A stretch of DNA of 43,913 nt from Caldilinea sp. CFX5. GTDB lineage: Bacteria > Chloroflexota > Anaerolineae > Caldilineales > Caldilineaceae. Position numbers and translations under genes: made by a program. The stretch lies in contig QWII01000134.1 of NCBI GenBank assembly GCA_021405325.1, positions 1 to 43,913 on the forward strand. Direction: 5' to 3'. Shown in pieces: positions 25,892 through 32,680 of this stretch (positions within the stretch are counted from its first letter, which is position 1; the number at the start of each line of letters is the position of its first letter). The notes beneath the pieces were generated by a model, which made no database searches, was not told the origin of the DNA, and saw only the letters and a program-made list of their open reading frames with translations.

Positions 25892-27031
25892 ATGACAACC
25901 ACTGCTATGGAATCGACCGCTCTTGACCCCGAACCGGTGTACAAAGCCCAGAGTTCGGAAAGTTATTCACAATTGGTATGGCGGCGTTTCCGCCGGAGTA
26001 AAGCGTCGGTTGTCGGCGGCTTTATTGTGCTAATCTTGCTGCTACTGGCGATCTTTGCCGAGTTTTTTGCGCCCTATCCGCTGGATGTTTTCGACTCGAA
26101 GCGCTCATTCATTCCCCCTACGCGCGTCCGCTTTTGGGATGAAGAAGGCCAATTCCACTGGCGCCCCTTTGTTTATAATAAAGTGGTCACGCTCGATCCA
26201 AAAACCTTCGTCCCCCAGTGGGAAGAAGATACAAGCAAAGCCTATCCGCTTTACTTCTTTGTCAAGGGTTGGGAATATGAACTGTTTGGTTTTATCCCAC
26301 TGGATCGCCACCTCTTTGGTGTAGAGGAAGGGGGAGAAATCTTTCTCTTAGGCACTGATCAATTCGGCTCCGATTTGTGGAGTAAAGCCTGCGAAGCCGG
26401 GCGCATTTCGTTGAGCATGAGCCTCTTCGGCACCTTTATTAGCGTGATTATTGGGGCATTGGTCGGCGTCTTTTCCGGCTACTATGGCGGGTGGATTGAT
26501 AATTTGGTGCAACGCTTTGTCGAGTTTATCACCGCCTTTCCCCAGTTGGCGTTATGGTTGGCGCTCGTCGCCGTCGTGCCGCGCACGTGGGATTCGTTTC
26601 GGGTCTTCCTCATCATTGCGTTTATCTTTGCCTTGTTGTCGTGGACAACGCTTGCGCGCGAAGTGCGCAGCAAAGTGCTGGCCCTGCGCCAAACTGATTT
26701 TGTGCTGGCCGCCAAAGAGATGGGCGCTTCCGACTGGCGCATTATGTTTGTTCACCTGCTGCCCAATTGTTTGAGCCATATCATCGTGGTCTTGACCCTG
26801 ACCATCCCCGGCATTATCCTGGCCGAAGCGTTTCTCAGCTTCCTGGGCTTGGGCATTCAACGCCCCTTGATCAGTTGGGGCTTGCTAATGCAAGATGCCC
26901 AAAAGCTGGACACCCTTAGCGTGCGCCAGTGGATTATTTCACCGGCAGGGTTTATCATCGCGGCGGTGTTGGGTTTCAATCTCTTGGGTGATGGTTTACG
27001 TGATGCTGCCGATCCTTATTCCAACTTGTGA
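25892..27031 (+). CDS. oppC: Oligopeptide ABC transporter permease (OppC/DppC)
   Basis: A 379-residue membrane protein. The first transmembrane helix is at about 40-62. It is followed by an extracytoplasmic stretch of about 110 residues, longer than in enterobacterial OppC and including [14 protein letters not shown], a family signature. Five helices then follow with the coupling segment [20 protein letters not shown] near 270-290. ATG at 25892 has GGAG ten bases upstream; the in-frame start at 25871 has none. It pairs with OppB. Confidence 0.9.
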   Translation: MTTTAMESTALDPEPVYKAQSSESYSQLVWRRFRRSKASVVGGFIVLILLLLAIFAEFFAPYPLDVFDSKRSFIPPTRVRFWDEEGQFHWRPFVYNKVVTLDPKTFVPQWEEDTSKAYPLYFFVKGWEYELFGFIPLDRHLFGVEEGGEIFLLGTDQFGSDLWSKACEAGRISLSMSLFGTFISVIIGALVGVFSGYYGGWIDNLVQRFVEFITAFPQLALWLALVAVVPRTWDSFRVFLIIAFIFALLSWTTLAREVRSKVLALRQTDFVLAAKEMGASDWRIMFVHLLPNCLSHIIVVLTLTIPGIILAEAFLSFLGLGIQRPLISWGLLMQDAQKLDTLSVRQWIISPAGFIIAAVLGFNLLGDGLRDAADPYSNL

Positions 27032-27054
27032 TAGTATAGGGAGCGGAGGTCATG

Positions 27055-27390
27055 ATGAAAAAGACGAAAACACAAACCGCACCAGTCATAGAACATACTA
27101 ATGTTGTGATTCATTTTGGTTCACAACGGGAAGGGCATACCTTTCGCTTACATCCGTTGACCAATCTCTGGATTCAAGAGAAATTTCCTGATCGGGAGCG
27201 GGTAGCGAGTGTGTTTATTGGCTTTGATCGACGGCAGGATATTGGATTGACCCCCCCCTCAGTTTGGCTTCATGTCGCAACCTTATTGACAGGATTGTCA
27301 CTAGAAGAGCTCAATCAACTGGGTGGTTTTTCCGTTGTAAATCCTGTCACAAAACAAGAAGTGTACAATTCCCTGGTCGTCCATGCCTAA
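27055..27390 (+). CDS. Small uncharacterised protein, partner of the 27383 gene
   Basis: A 111-residue protein (112 if the ATG at 27052 is used). GGAGGT lies one base before the first ATG and four before the second, so the second is preferred. It has a basic N-terminus (KKTKTQ), then mixed strands and helices (VIHFGSQREGHTFRLHPL, WLHVATLLTGLSLEELNQL). I do not recognise the family. It overlaps the following nuclease-like gene by eight bases, implying coupled translation and possibly a shared function such as a two-part toxin-antitoxin-like unit. That reading is speculative. Confidence 0.5.
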   Translation: MKKTKTQTAPVIEHTNVVIHFGSQREGHTFRLHPLTNLWIQEKFPDRERVASVFIGFDRRQDIGLTPPSVWLHVATLLTGLSLEELNQLGGFSVVNPVTKQEVYNSLVVHA

Positions 27391-27860
27391 GAAAATGAAT
27401 CTTTATATCGGTCGCGCCGGTCAAATGGCCGTAATGGCAGAGTTTCTTGCGCGCGGTTATAATGTAGCTGTCCCAGAAGTAGATATTGGGGATGACATTT
27501 TTTGTCGTGAAAGACCAAAGCGGTGATTATTCTAGAGTTCAAGTGAAAGCTGCTGTTACAACGCCAACTGCTACCGGCTACAGGGCAAAATATGCCATTA
27601 AGCTGGCCCAGATCCAGTTTCCAAGTAGCCCGGAAACCTGGTTTATCTTCGCTAATCGCTATCAAGAGCGGTGGCATTCATTTTTTGTCATTTCACGTCC
27701 TGAGCTTGATGCCCTATATACCCAACGCTCATTTGGTTCATTCACACAGAAGGGTATTTTATCGCTATATCTGTCTTATACCAATTCTTCTGTGATCTGC
27801 TCTGAGCAGGATTTCAGCCACTATTTGAATAACTGGGAGGCCTGGCCCTATGTACAATAA
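27383..27860 (+). pseudogene. Frameshifted PD-(D/E)XK-like protein
   Basis: Frame one from ATG 27383 reads MNLYIGRAGQMAVMAEFLARGYNVAVPEVDIGDDIF in pieces typical of a Holliday-resolvase-like nuclease fold (G-x-A-x-E, R-G-Y-x-V, D-x-G-x-D). It then breaks at a run of six T (27498-27503). The second frame resumes exactly in register with VVKDQSG, YSRVQVKAA (catalytic Q-V-K) and continues to 27860. Removing one T restores a single protein of about 158 residues. It may be a true pseudogene, a sequencing error in the homopolymer, or slippage that yields full-length protein. It overlaps the previous gene by eight bases. Confidence 0.7.
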
Positions 27861-27886
27861 GATGGATAGCAAGTAGCAGGAAATTC

Positions 27887-29710
27887 ATGGTGAAATTTCT
27901 AAGACTGAGTTGGCTTGTCACTGCTGGAACGATCATTTGCTTTACGTTGACCCTATTGGCGCTCTACCAACCCTCTACGGCGGCTCCACTGACCAAAGCG
28001 ACGCCCACACCCAAAGCCTTAGCGCAGCCAAGCCCACGACCGATCAACCAAATTCGTGGGCTGGTTGTCGATGCCAATGGTCCCGTCGCCGGCGCGACCG
28101 TGCGGGTACACCTGACCGAACAGGCGATCACCACGGCGCAGAATGGTTCTTTCACTATCCGTAATCTGGTCGCCACTGACACTGTGACGCTTACCGCCTG
28201 GGCGGAAGGCTATTACATCGCCTGGACGCGTGTTAGCGCTGATGATGCGCCGGTCAAACTGCAACTGAACCCCTACTATATCACGGACAACGTCAAGTAT
28301 AACTGGTTTGAGCAGGATGGCGTGGAAGGCTCGGCGGCGTGCGGCATCTGCCATACGGCCTACACAGAGTGGCAAGAAGACGCCCATGCGCAGACAGCGA
28401 TCAACTACCGCTTTCTGAACCTATATGCCGGCACCGATATTCATGGCAACAAAAGCCCCCTCAGCCGCTACGACAGCGACGGCAAATACGCGCCGCCCGA
28501 TCCCAGCCAGCCTTACTACGGGCCGGGTTTTCGGCTGGACAACCCCAGTCGCGCCGGCAGTTGCGCCACCTGTCACACGCCGATGGCGGCCAAGTTGCCA
28601 ACCAGTGACGGCTGTAGCTGGTCGGGTTGTCATTCCTCCGGCACGGCCCAATATTCCGATTTGATCCAAGAAGGCGCCAGCCCGCTCTATTTAATCAACG
28701 ATGCTGCCGAAGGCATCTCCTGTGAATTCTGTCATAAGATCGGCGCCGTCCGTATAAACGAAGAAACCGGTCTGCCCTATGAAGATGCGCCCGGCATTCT
28801 CTCCCTCCAGTTGCACCGCCCGGAACCGGGACACGACGTTTTCTTTGGCCCAGTGCCCGACGTGGTGCGCACTGACCTGCCGGAGCCACGCGATAGCTAT
28901 CTGCCGTTGCAAACCGAAAGCGCCTTTTGCGCCGCCTGTCATCATGGCGTCCTCGGTGGGGTGGTCAGCAACATGAAGGTGACAGGCGGCGTCTTGGTTT
29001 ATAGCTCTTATGCCGAGTGGTTGGCCAGCCCCTATAGCGACCCGCAGACCGGTAAAACCTGCCAGGATTGCCACATGCCGACGCTGGATAGCAAGTACTT
29101 TGTCTACCCCGAAAAGGGTGGACAACAGCGCGACTATTACGCCGTCCGCAGCCACCGGATGCCCGGCACCAACGATGAACAGTTGCTACAGAATGCTGTC
29201 ACCATGACGGGAACGGCGCAAGTGGCAGGCTTCGACGTGAGCTCAGCCGAACGTGGCAAGTTGCAGGTGGCGGTGAGCATCACCAATGACCAGACGGGTC
29301 ACAGTGTGCCAACTGATTCACCGTTGCGTCACCTGTTGTTGGTTGTACAGGCAAAAGACCACAATGGCCGACCCTTGCGCTTGCAACAAGGGGAGACATT
29401 GCCCGACTGGGCCGGCAACTATGCGGGGCAACCCGGTCGCTACTTTGCCAAACTCTTGCGCGATAAGTCGAGCGGCGACATGCCCACCGCCGCTTACTGG
29501 CGGGAAATTGAATTGGTGGAAGATACGCGCATTGCTGCGCTGGCCACCGATCTGAGCAAATACACCTTTGCCGCGCCCACCAGAGGCGCAGCAACCATCG
29601 AAGTGCGCTTGATCTACCGCCGGGCCTATCAACAGTTGATTGAATGGAAAGATTGGCCGGATACCGATATTGTCATGGAGCAGATGACGCTTGTGGTGGC
29701 TAAGAAATAA
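27887..29710 (+). CDS. Secreted multiheme c-type cytochrome with N-terminal carboxypeptidase-regulatory-like domain
   Basis: A 607-residue exported protein. The signal peptide or anchor is at residues 8-30. A beta-sandwich (CarboxypepD_reg-like, NQIRGLVVDANGPVAGATV) occupies about 50-125. Heme sites follow: CGICH 152-156, CATCH 226-230, an expanded CSWSGCH 243-249, CEFCH 279-283, CAACH 348-352 and CQDCH 392-396, giving five CXXCH and one CX4CH. The last 200 residues are beta-rich (VTMTGTAQVAGFDV) without hemes, as in cytochrome c554-like/NapC-associated proteins. It should carry electrons outside the cytoplasmic membrane. It sits inside the opp cluster with no evident functional tie. AGGA lies a few bases before the ATG. 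Confidence 0.85.
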   Translation: MVKFLRLSWLVTAGTIICFTLTLLALYQPSTAAPLTKATPTPKALAQPSPRPINQIRGLVVDANGPVAGATVRVHLTEQAITTAQNGSFTIRNLVATDTVTLTAWAEGYYIAWTRVSADDAPVKLQLNPYYITDNVKYNWFEQDGVEGSAACGICHTAYTEWQEDAHAQTAINYRFLNLYAGTDIHGNKSPLSRYDSDGKYAPPDPSQPYYGPGFRLDNPSRAGSCATCHTPMAAKLPTSDGCSWSGCHSSGTAQYSDLIQEGASPLYLINDAAEGISCEFCHKIGAVRINEETGLPYEDAPGILSLQLHRPEPGHDVFFGPVPDVVRTDLPEPRDSYLPLQTESAFCAACHHGVLGGVVSNMKVTGGVLVYSSYAEWLASPYSDPQTGKTCQDCHMPTLDSKYFVYPEKGGQQRDYYAVRSHRMPGTNDEQLLQNAVTMTGTAQVAGFDVSSAERGKLQVAVSITNDQTGHSVPTDSPLRHLLLVVQAKDHNGRPLRLQQGETLPDWAGNYAGQPGRYFAKLLRDKSSGDMPTAAYWREIELVEDTRIAALATDLSKYTFAAPTRGAATIEVRLIYRRAYQQLIEWKDWPDTDIVMEQMTLVVAKK

Positions 29711-29745
29711 CAATTGCTTACAGGATGATGTATAATAGGAATGAT

Positions 29746-30119
29746 ATGATGCTGGAAAAGGCGTTGGAATCGTTGAGGGCAGCAGAATTCTGCTTTCAAC
29801 AAAAGATGTATAATCGACGGCAAATCGAGCCTATTATGCGATGTTTCAAGCTGCGATAGCCGCCTTAGAGCAGGTAGGCGTTCGTGCTGCTAAAGGTTCC
29901 TGGGGACACGACACATTACAAGCTGTTTTTGCTGATCAACTGATTCGCCAACGTAAATTGTATCCGAAACATTTTGCCAGTTTTCTGCCAAATGGTTTTC
30001 AGACACGACAATTGGCGGACTATGCCAATGAGATGTTATCAGAACGAAAAGCGCGTACTATTTTGCAATGGGCGCGTGAGTTCGTTAGGCAAGTGAAGGA
30101 GAAACAACATGGACGCTAA
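29746..30119 (+). pseudogene. Frameshifted HEPN-domain protein
   Basis: Frame one from ATG 29746 gives MLEKALESLRAAEFC and ends shortly after KMYN. The other frame continues with RAYYAMFQAA and further helices to 30119. Together they match the HEPN pattern (LxKAxxxLxxA...YNSAxSRAYYAxFxAA). A single missing base near 29814 separates them. HEPN proteins of this type are usually RNase toxins paired with MNT nucleotidyltransferases. No MNT gene is adjacent; the next gene is unrelated in motif. A TATAAT at 29731-29736 and AGGA before the ATG suggest it was once expressed from its own promoter. The second half alone begins at ATG 29841. Confidence 0.7.
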
Positions 30120-30477
30120 CAGATATGCGCGTTCCTTAATCTATCGAATGATGGATTATATTAAAGCGCTTGCTCCTGAGGTGCGCGTTATTGACGAAGG
30201 GGTTGCTTATGAATGTGAGTTGACCAATCTTGCTGTTTATCCGCCTCTTTCCTGGACCGAAGAAGAGTGTGATGAGTTACAAGAAAAGATCGGCGAACAG
30301 ATCACTGACATCAACGTTGAGACAGGATCTTTAATTCTTGTACGGGTTTATAGCCCAATGGAACAAGTGGCTGAAATAGAACACGAATTGGTCATAACGC
30401 AAGAAAAGATTAAGTCTTTGGAAACGCGTTTACAGGAAGCAGCAGCGATTGGTTTAACTCAGCTTGTGCCTGCATAA
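30109..30477 (+). CDS. Uncharacterised protein downstream of the HEPN gene
   Basis: A 122-residue protein. The start overlaps the end of the HEPN gene by 11 bases and has AAGGAG seven bases upstream, so it was translated with it. The N-terminal 85 residues have mixed structure (VRVIDEGVAYECELTNL, TGSLILVRVYSP). The C-terminal 35 form a probable coiled coil (QEKIKSLETRLQEAA). It lacks the GSx10-DxD motif of MNT antitoxins. As HEPN toxin genes are normally followed or preceded by their antidote, this could be an unrecognised antitoxin. I do not know its family. Confidence 0.5.
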   Translation: MDANRYARSLIYRMMDYIKALAPEVRVIDEGVAYECELTNLAVYPPLSWTEEECDELQEKIGEQITDINVETGSLILVRVYSPMEQVAEIEHELVITQEKIKSLETRLQEAAAIGLTQLVPA

Positions 30478-30532
30478 AGCTTCAAATCGCAAATAGCTAT
30501 TAATCTACGATGGGTAGTATACAAGGGATCCC

Positions 30533-31615
30533 ATGAGCCAAAATCAAACCCAAAGCCGCGGCCCCGTCGATTTTGCCTGGCAACAGCCAAACGGCAAGCA
30601 GAGCGACGATTATATTCTGGAAGTTAAAAACTTAAAACAACATTTCCCGATCCGCAGCGGCTTTTTCCAGCGCGTGGTTGGTCACACCAAAGCGGTGGAT
30701 GGCGTCAGCTTTTTCCTGCGCGAACAGGAGGTGCTGGGGCTGGTGGGCGAGAGCGGTTGTGGCAAGACCACCACCGGTCGCTCGATTCTCCGGCTCTATG
30801 ACCCCACCGACGGCGAAGTCTGGTATCGCAAGGCCAGTGGCGAACGCATCGACATTGTGAAGATTACAGGTGAAGAGATGAAACCCTTGCGCCGCGAGAT
30901 GCGCATGATCTTCCAAGACCCCTTTAGCTCGCTCAACCCGCGCATGACGGTGCGCGACATTATTGGCGAACCACTGATCATCCACAAAGTCGCCAAAGGT
31001 CGCGAACTGGAAGATCGCGTCGCCAAGTTGATGAGCGCCGTCGGTCTCAATCCGGCCTATATGCGGCGCTATCCTCATGAATTTTCCGGCGGGCAACGGC
31101 AGCGTATTGGTCTGGCGCGCACCCTGTCGCTGAACCCGCGGCTGATTGTGGCCGATGAACCGGTCTCGGCGCTGGATGTGTCGATCCAGGCGCAGGTGCT
31201 GAATCTCTTGCAAGAGATCAAGGAAGAGCTGGGGCTGACCATGCTCTTCATCGCCCATGACCTGTCGGTGGTCGAGCATATCTGTGACCGCATCGCCGTC
31301 ATGTATGTCGGCAAGATCGTCGAAATGGCCGAATCGGAAGAATTGCTGCGCCATCCATTACATCCCTACACCGAAGCGCTGGTCTCCGCCGTGCCGCCGG
31401 CTGACCCGGATATTCAGATGCAGCGCATTGTGCTGGAAGGCGATGTTCCCAGTCCGGCCAATCCGCCCAGCGGTTGCGTGTTTCATCCGCGCTGTCGCTA
31501 TGCCAAGGAACTGTGTAAACAGACCGAGCCGACTTTGACTGAGATCGAACCTGGACATTATGCTAGTTGTCATTTTGCGAAAGAGCTAACGCTGAAAGGG
31601 ATTGGAGGAAATTGA
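30533..31615 (+). CDS. oppF: Oligopeptide ABC transporter ATP-binding protein (OppF/DppF)
   Basis: A 360-residue ATPase with Walker [10 protein letters not shown] at 72-80, Q-loop [11 protein letters not shown] near 128, signature [13 protein letters not shown] near 184 and Walker [16 protein letters not shown] near 206. The C-terminal extension has [10 protein letters not shown] and later cysteines as in OppF/DppF. It forms a heterodimer with OppD. It is separated from oppD by nearly 10 kb that includes the other transporter genes and unrelated genes. The ribosome binding site is AAGGGAT. It is the last transporter gene of the cluster. Confidence 0.9.
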   Translation: MSQNQTQSRGPVDFAWQQPNGKQSDDYILEVKNLKQHFPIRSGFFQRVVGHTKAVDGVSFFLREQEVLGLVGESGCGKTTTGRSILRLYDPTDGEVWYRKASGERIDIVKITGEEMKPLRREMRMIFQDPFSSLNPRMTVRDIIGEPLIIHKVAKGRELEDRVAKLMSAVGLNPAYMRRYPHEFSGGQRQRIGLARTLSLNPRLIVADEPVSALDVSIQAQVLNLLQEIKEELGLTMLFIAHDLSVVEHICDRIAVMYVGKIVEMAESEELLRHPLHPYTEALVSAVPPADPDIQMQRIVLEGDVPSPANPPSGCVFHPRCRYAKELCKQTEPTLTEIEPGHYASCHFAKELTLKGIGGN

Positions 31616-31670
31616 GGTATAATCTTGGAAGGGTTCAAGAGAACTTCTTCAAATAGATGAGGGGACGGTC

Positions 31671-31763
31671 ATGGCGTCAAAGCAACATATCACTGAACTG
31701 CATATCAAGAACTACCGGCAGTTTCGTCGTCTCCATTTTTCTGCCCATTCTGTCACCTTATGA
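31671..31763 (+). pseudogene. N-terminal stub of an AAA/SMC-like ATPase
   Basis: ATG 31671 opens a 30-codon frame reading HITELHIKNYRQFRRL, the classic first strand of RecF/SMC-type ATPases (AAA_15/AAA_21, OLD-like). A stop at 31761 cuts it off before the Walker A motif. GAGGGG lies upstream and a TATAAT at 31616-31621 may be its former promoter. Nothing after the stop in any frame resembles the rest of such an ATPase. Confidence 0.5.
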
Positions 31764-32040
31764 CGAGACGCTGGCAGATCGAGTGTGCTATCGCAATGGC
31801 GAATTCCTGGCCGTAAACCGTCGCTACGTTAATTTTTGCGGTAAAACTGCAGTAATCACCACGTCGCCACCCGTACATTATCAAAGCAAAGTTCCCACAC
31901 CCCATCGTATTCATGTTCCGAAAAACCGGCGCCTAGTCCAATCGCTCCTTGAGGCAACGGCTTGGCGTCGGTGGCTTGTAAAAGAGGAGTGGTGTCGGCG
32001 CCGCGTTGACCACTTGAACAGGTAGAGAAGTTCCTTTTTC
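31764..32040. other. Region without recognised gene
   Basis: The plus strand is open in one frame up to 32025, ending in a Trp/Arg-rich tail (ATAWRRWLVKEEWCRRR), but there is no suitable start or ribosome binding site and no family match. It may be debris left by the deletion that truncated the ATPase at 31763. Confidence 0.35.
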
Positions 32041-32069
32041 TTGCCGATTCGTCAACAATCGACTATACT
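32041..32069 (+). promoter_or_regulatory. Promoter of the Rieske protein gene
   Basis: TTGCCG at 32041-32046 and TATACT at 32064-32069 are separated by exactly 17 bases. The predicted start near 32077 coincides with the beginning of a 12-bp tandem repeat, so the transcript leader would consist largely of that repeat. Confidence 0.55.
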
Positions 32070-32078
32070 TGCTTCATT

Positions 32079-32120
32079 GTCGTTACCATCGTCGTTACCA
32101 TCGTCGTTACCATCGTCGTT
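32079..32120. repeat. 12-bp tandem repeat (3.5 copies) in the Rieske gene leader
   Basis: GTCGTTACCATC is repeated exactly at 32079-32090, 32091-32102 and 32103-32114, with half a unit following. It lies between the predicted promoter and the ATG. The unit count could vary by slippage and alter leader length in steps of 12 bases. If translation began at an upstream TTG, the repeat would encode RRYH repeats, which seems less likely. Confidence 0.8.
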
Positions 32121-32158
32121 GCAGTAAATCCAATCATAATCGAAGCAAGGCAATGTGC

Positions 32159-32503
32159 ATGACTGAACCAACACCCGCTCTGCCCGCTGAACCCCACTGG
32201 CTACCCGGCCCCAAGCTGGCCGATTTCCCGGACAAGACAACCCAGACCATCGATTTTGGTAATGATGGGATCGTGGTGATTAACTTTGGCGGCCAGGTGA
32301 CCGCCTTTCGCAATAGCTGTCTGCACCAGGATATGCCAATCCACGCCGGTTACTTGGCGGGCGACGGCCTCTTGCTCTGTCCCTGGCATAACTGGTGTTA
32401 TCAAGTTTCCAATGGCGACTGTATTACTGTGCCTGGCGCCGCGCTACAACAATATCCCGTGCAGATCCACGAAGGACGGGTGTGGGTCAAGGTACAAGAG
32501 TAA
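32159..32503 (+). CDS. Rieske [2Fe-2S] ferredoxin-like protein
   Basis: A 114-residue soluble protein of the bacterial Rieske ferredoxin size. The cluster ligands are C54-x-H56 (CLH) and C74-x2-H77 (CPWH) with 17 residues between, the standard arrangement. It transfers electrons, often to an oxygenase or nitrite/assimilatory reductase component (NirD-like). The partner is not adjacent; the nearest oxygenase is the PhyH-like protein 22 kb away. I prefer ATG 32159 (AAGG eight bases upstream) over ATG 32153. It stands alone upstream of the hyp genes with its own promoter. Confidence 0.85.
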   Translation: MTEPTPALPAEPHWLPGPKLADFPDKTTQTIDFGNDGIVVINFGGQVTAFRNSCLHQDMPIHAGYLAGDGLLLCPWHNWCYQVSNGDCITVPGAALQQYPVQIHEGRVWVKVQE

Positions 32504-32574
32504 GGGACAAGGTTGACGAGCCGCTCTGTGCTGGCGCGGATTGTTTTGGCGATTGAACTCCACTCACTTCCTCA

Positions 32575-32614
32575 TTTCGCTCAGTGGTGACGCCTAAATC
32601 ACGACTGAGCGAAA
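32575..32614. terminator. 11-bp hairpin between Rieske gene and hypF
   Basis: TTTCGCTCAGT at 32575-32585 pairs exactly with ACTGAGCGAAA at 32604-32614 across 18 bases. It is placed to end the Rieske transcript, though no U-tract follows. It ends one base before the -35 of the hyp promoter, so it could also be an operator. Confidence 0.45.
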
Positions 32615-32615
32615 C

Positions 32616-32645
32616 TTAACCGTGCCGGTCCGCTTGTGATATAAT
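32616..32645 (+). promoter_or_regulatory. Putative promoter of the hyp operon
   Basis: TTAACC at 32616-32621 is followed after 18 bases by a perfect TATAAT at 32640-32645. The leader would be about 28 bases and contains AAAGGAG, placed 13 bases before the hypF ATG. Confidence 0.55.
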
Positions 32646-32680
32646 TACGGGGAGGAAGTGAAAGGAGTTCGTGACTATTC

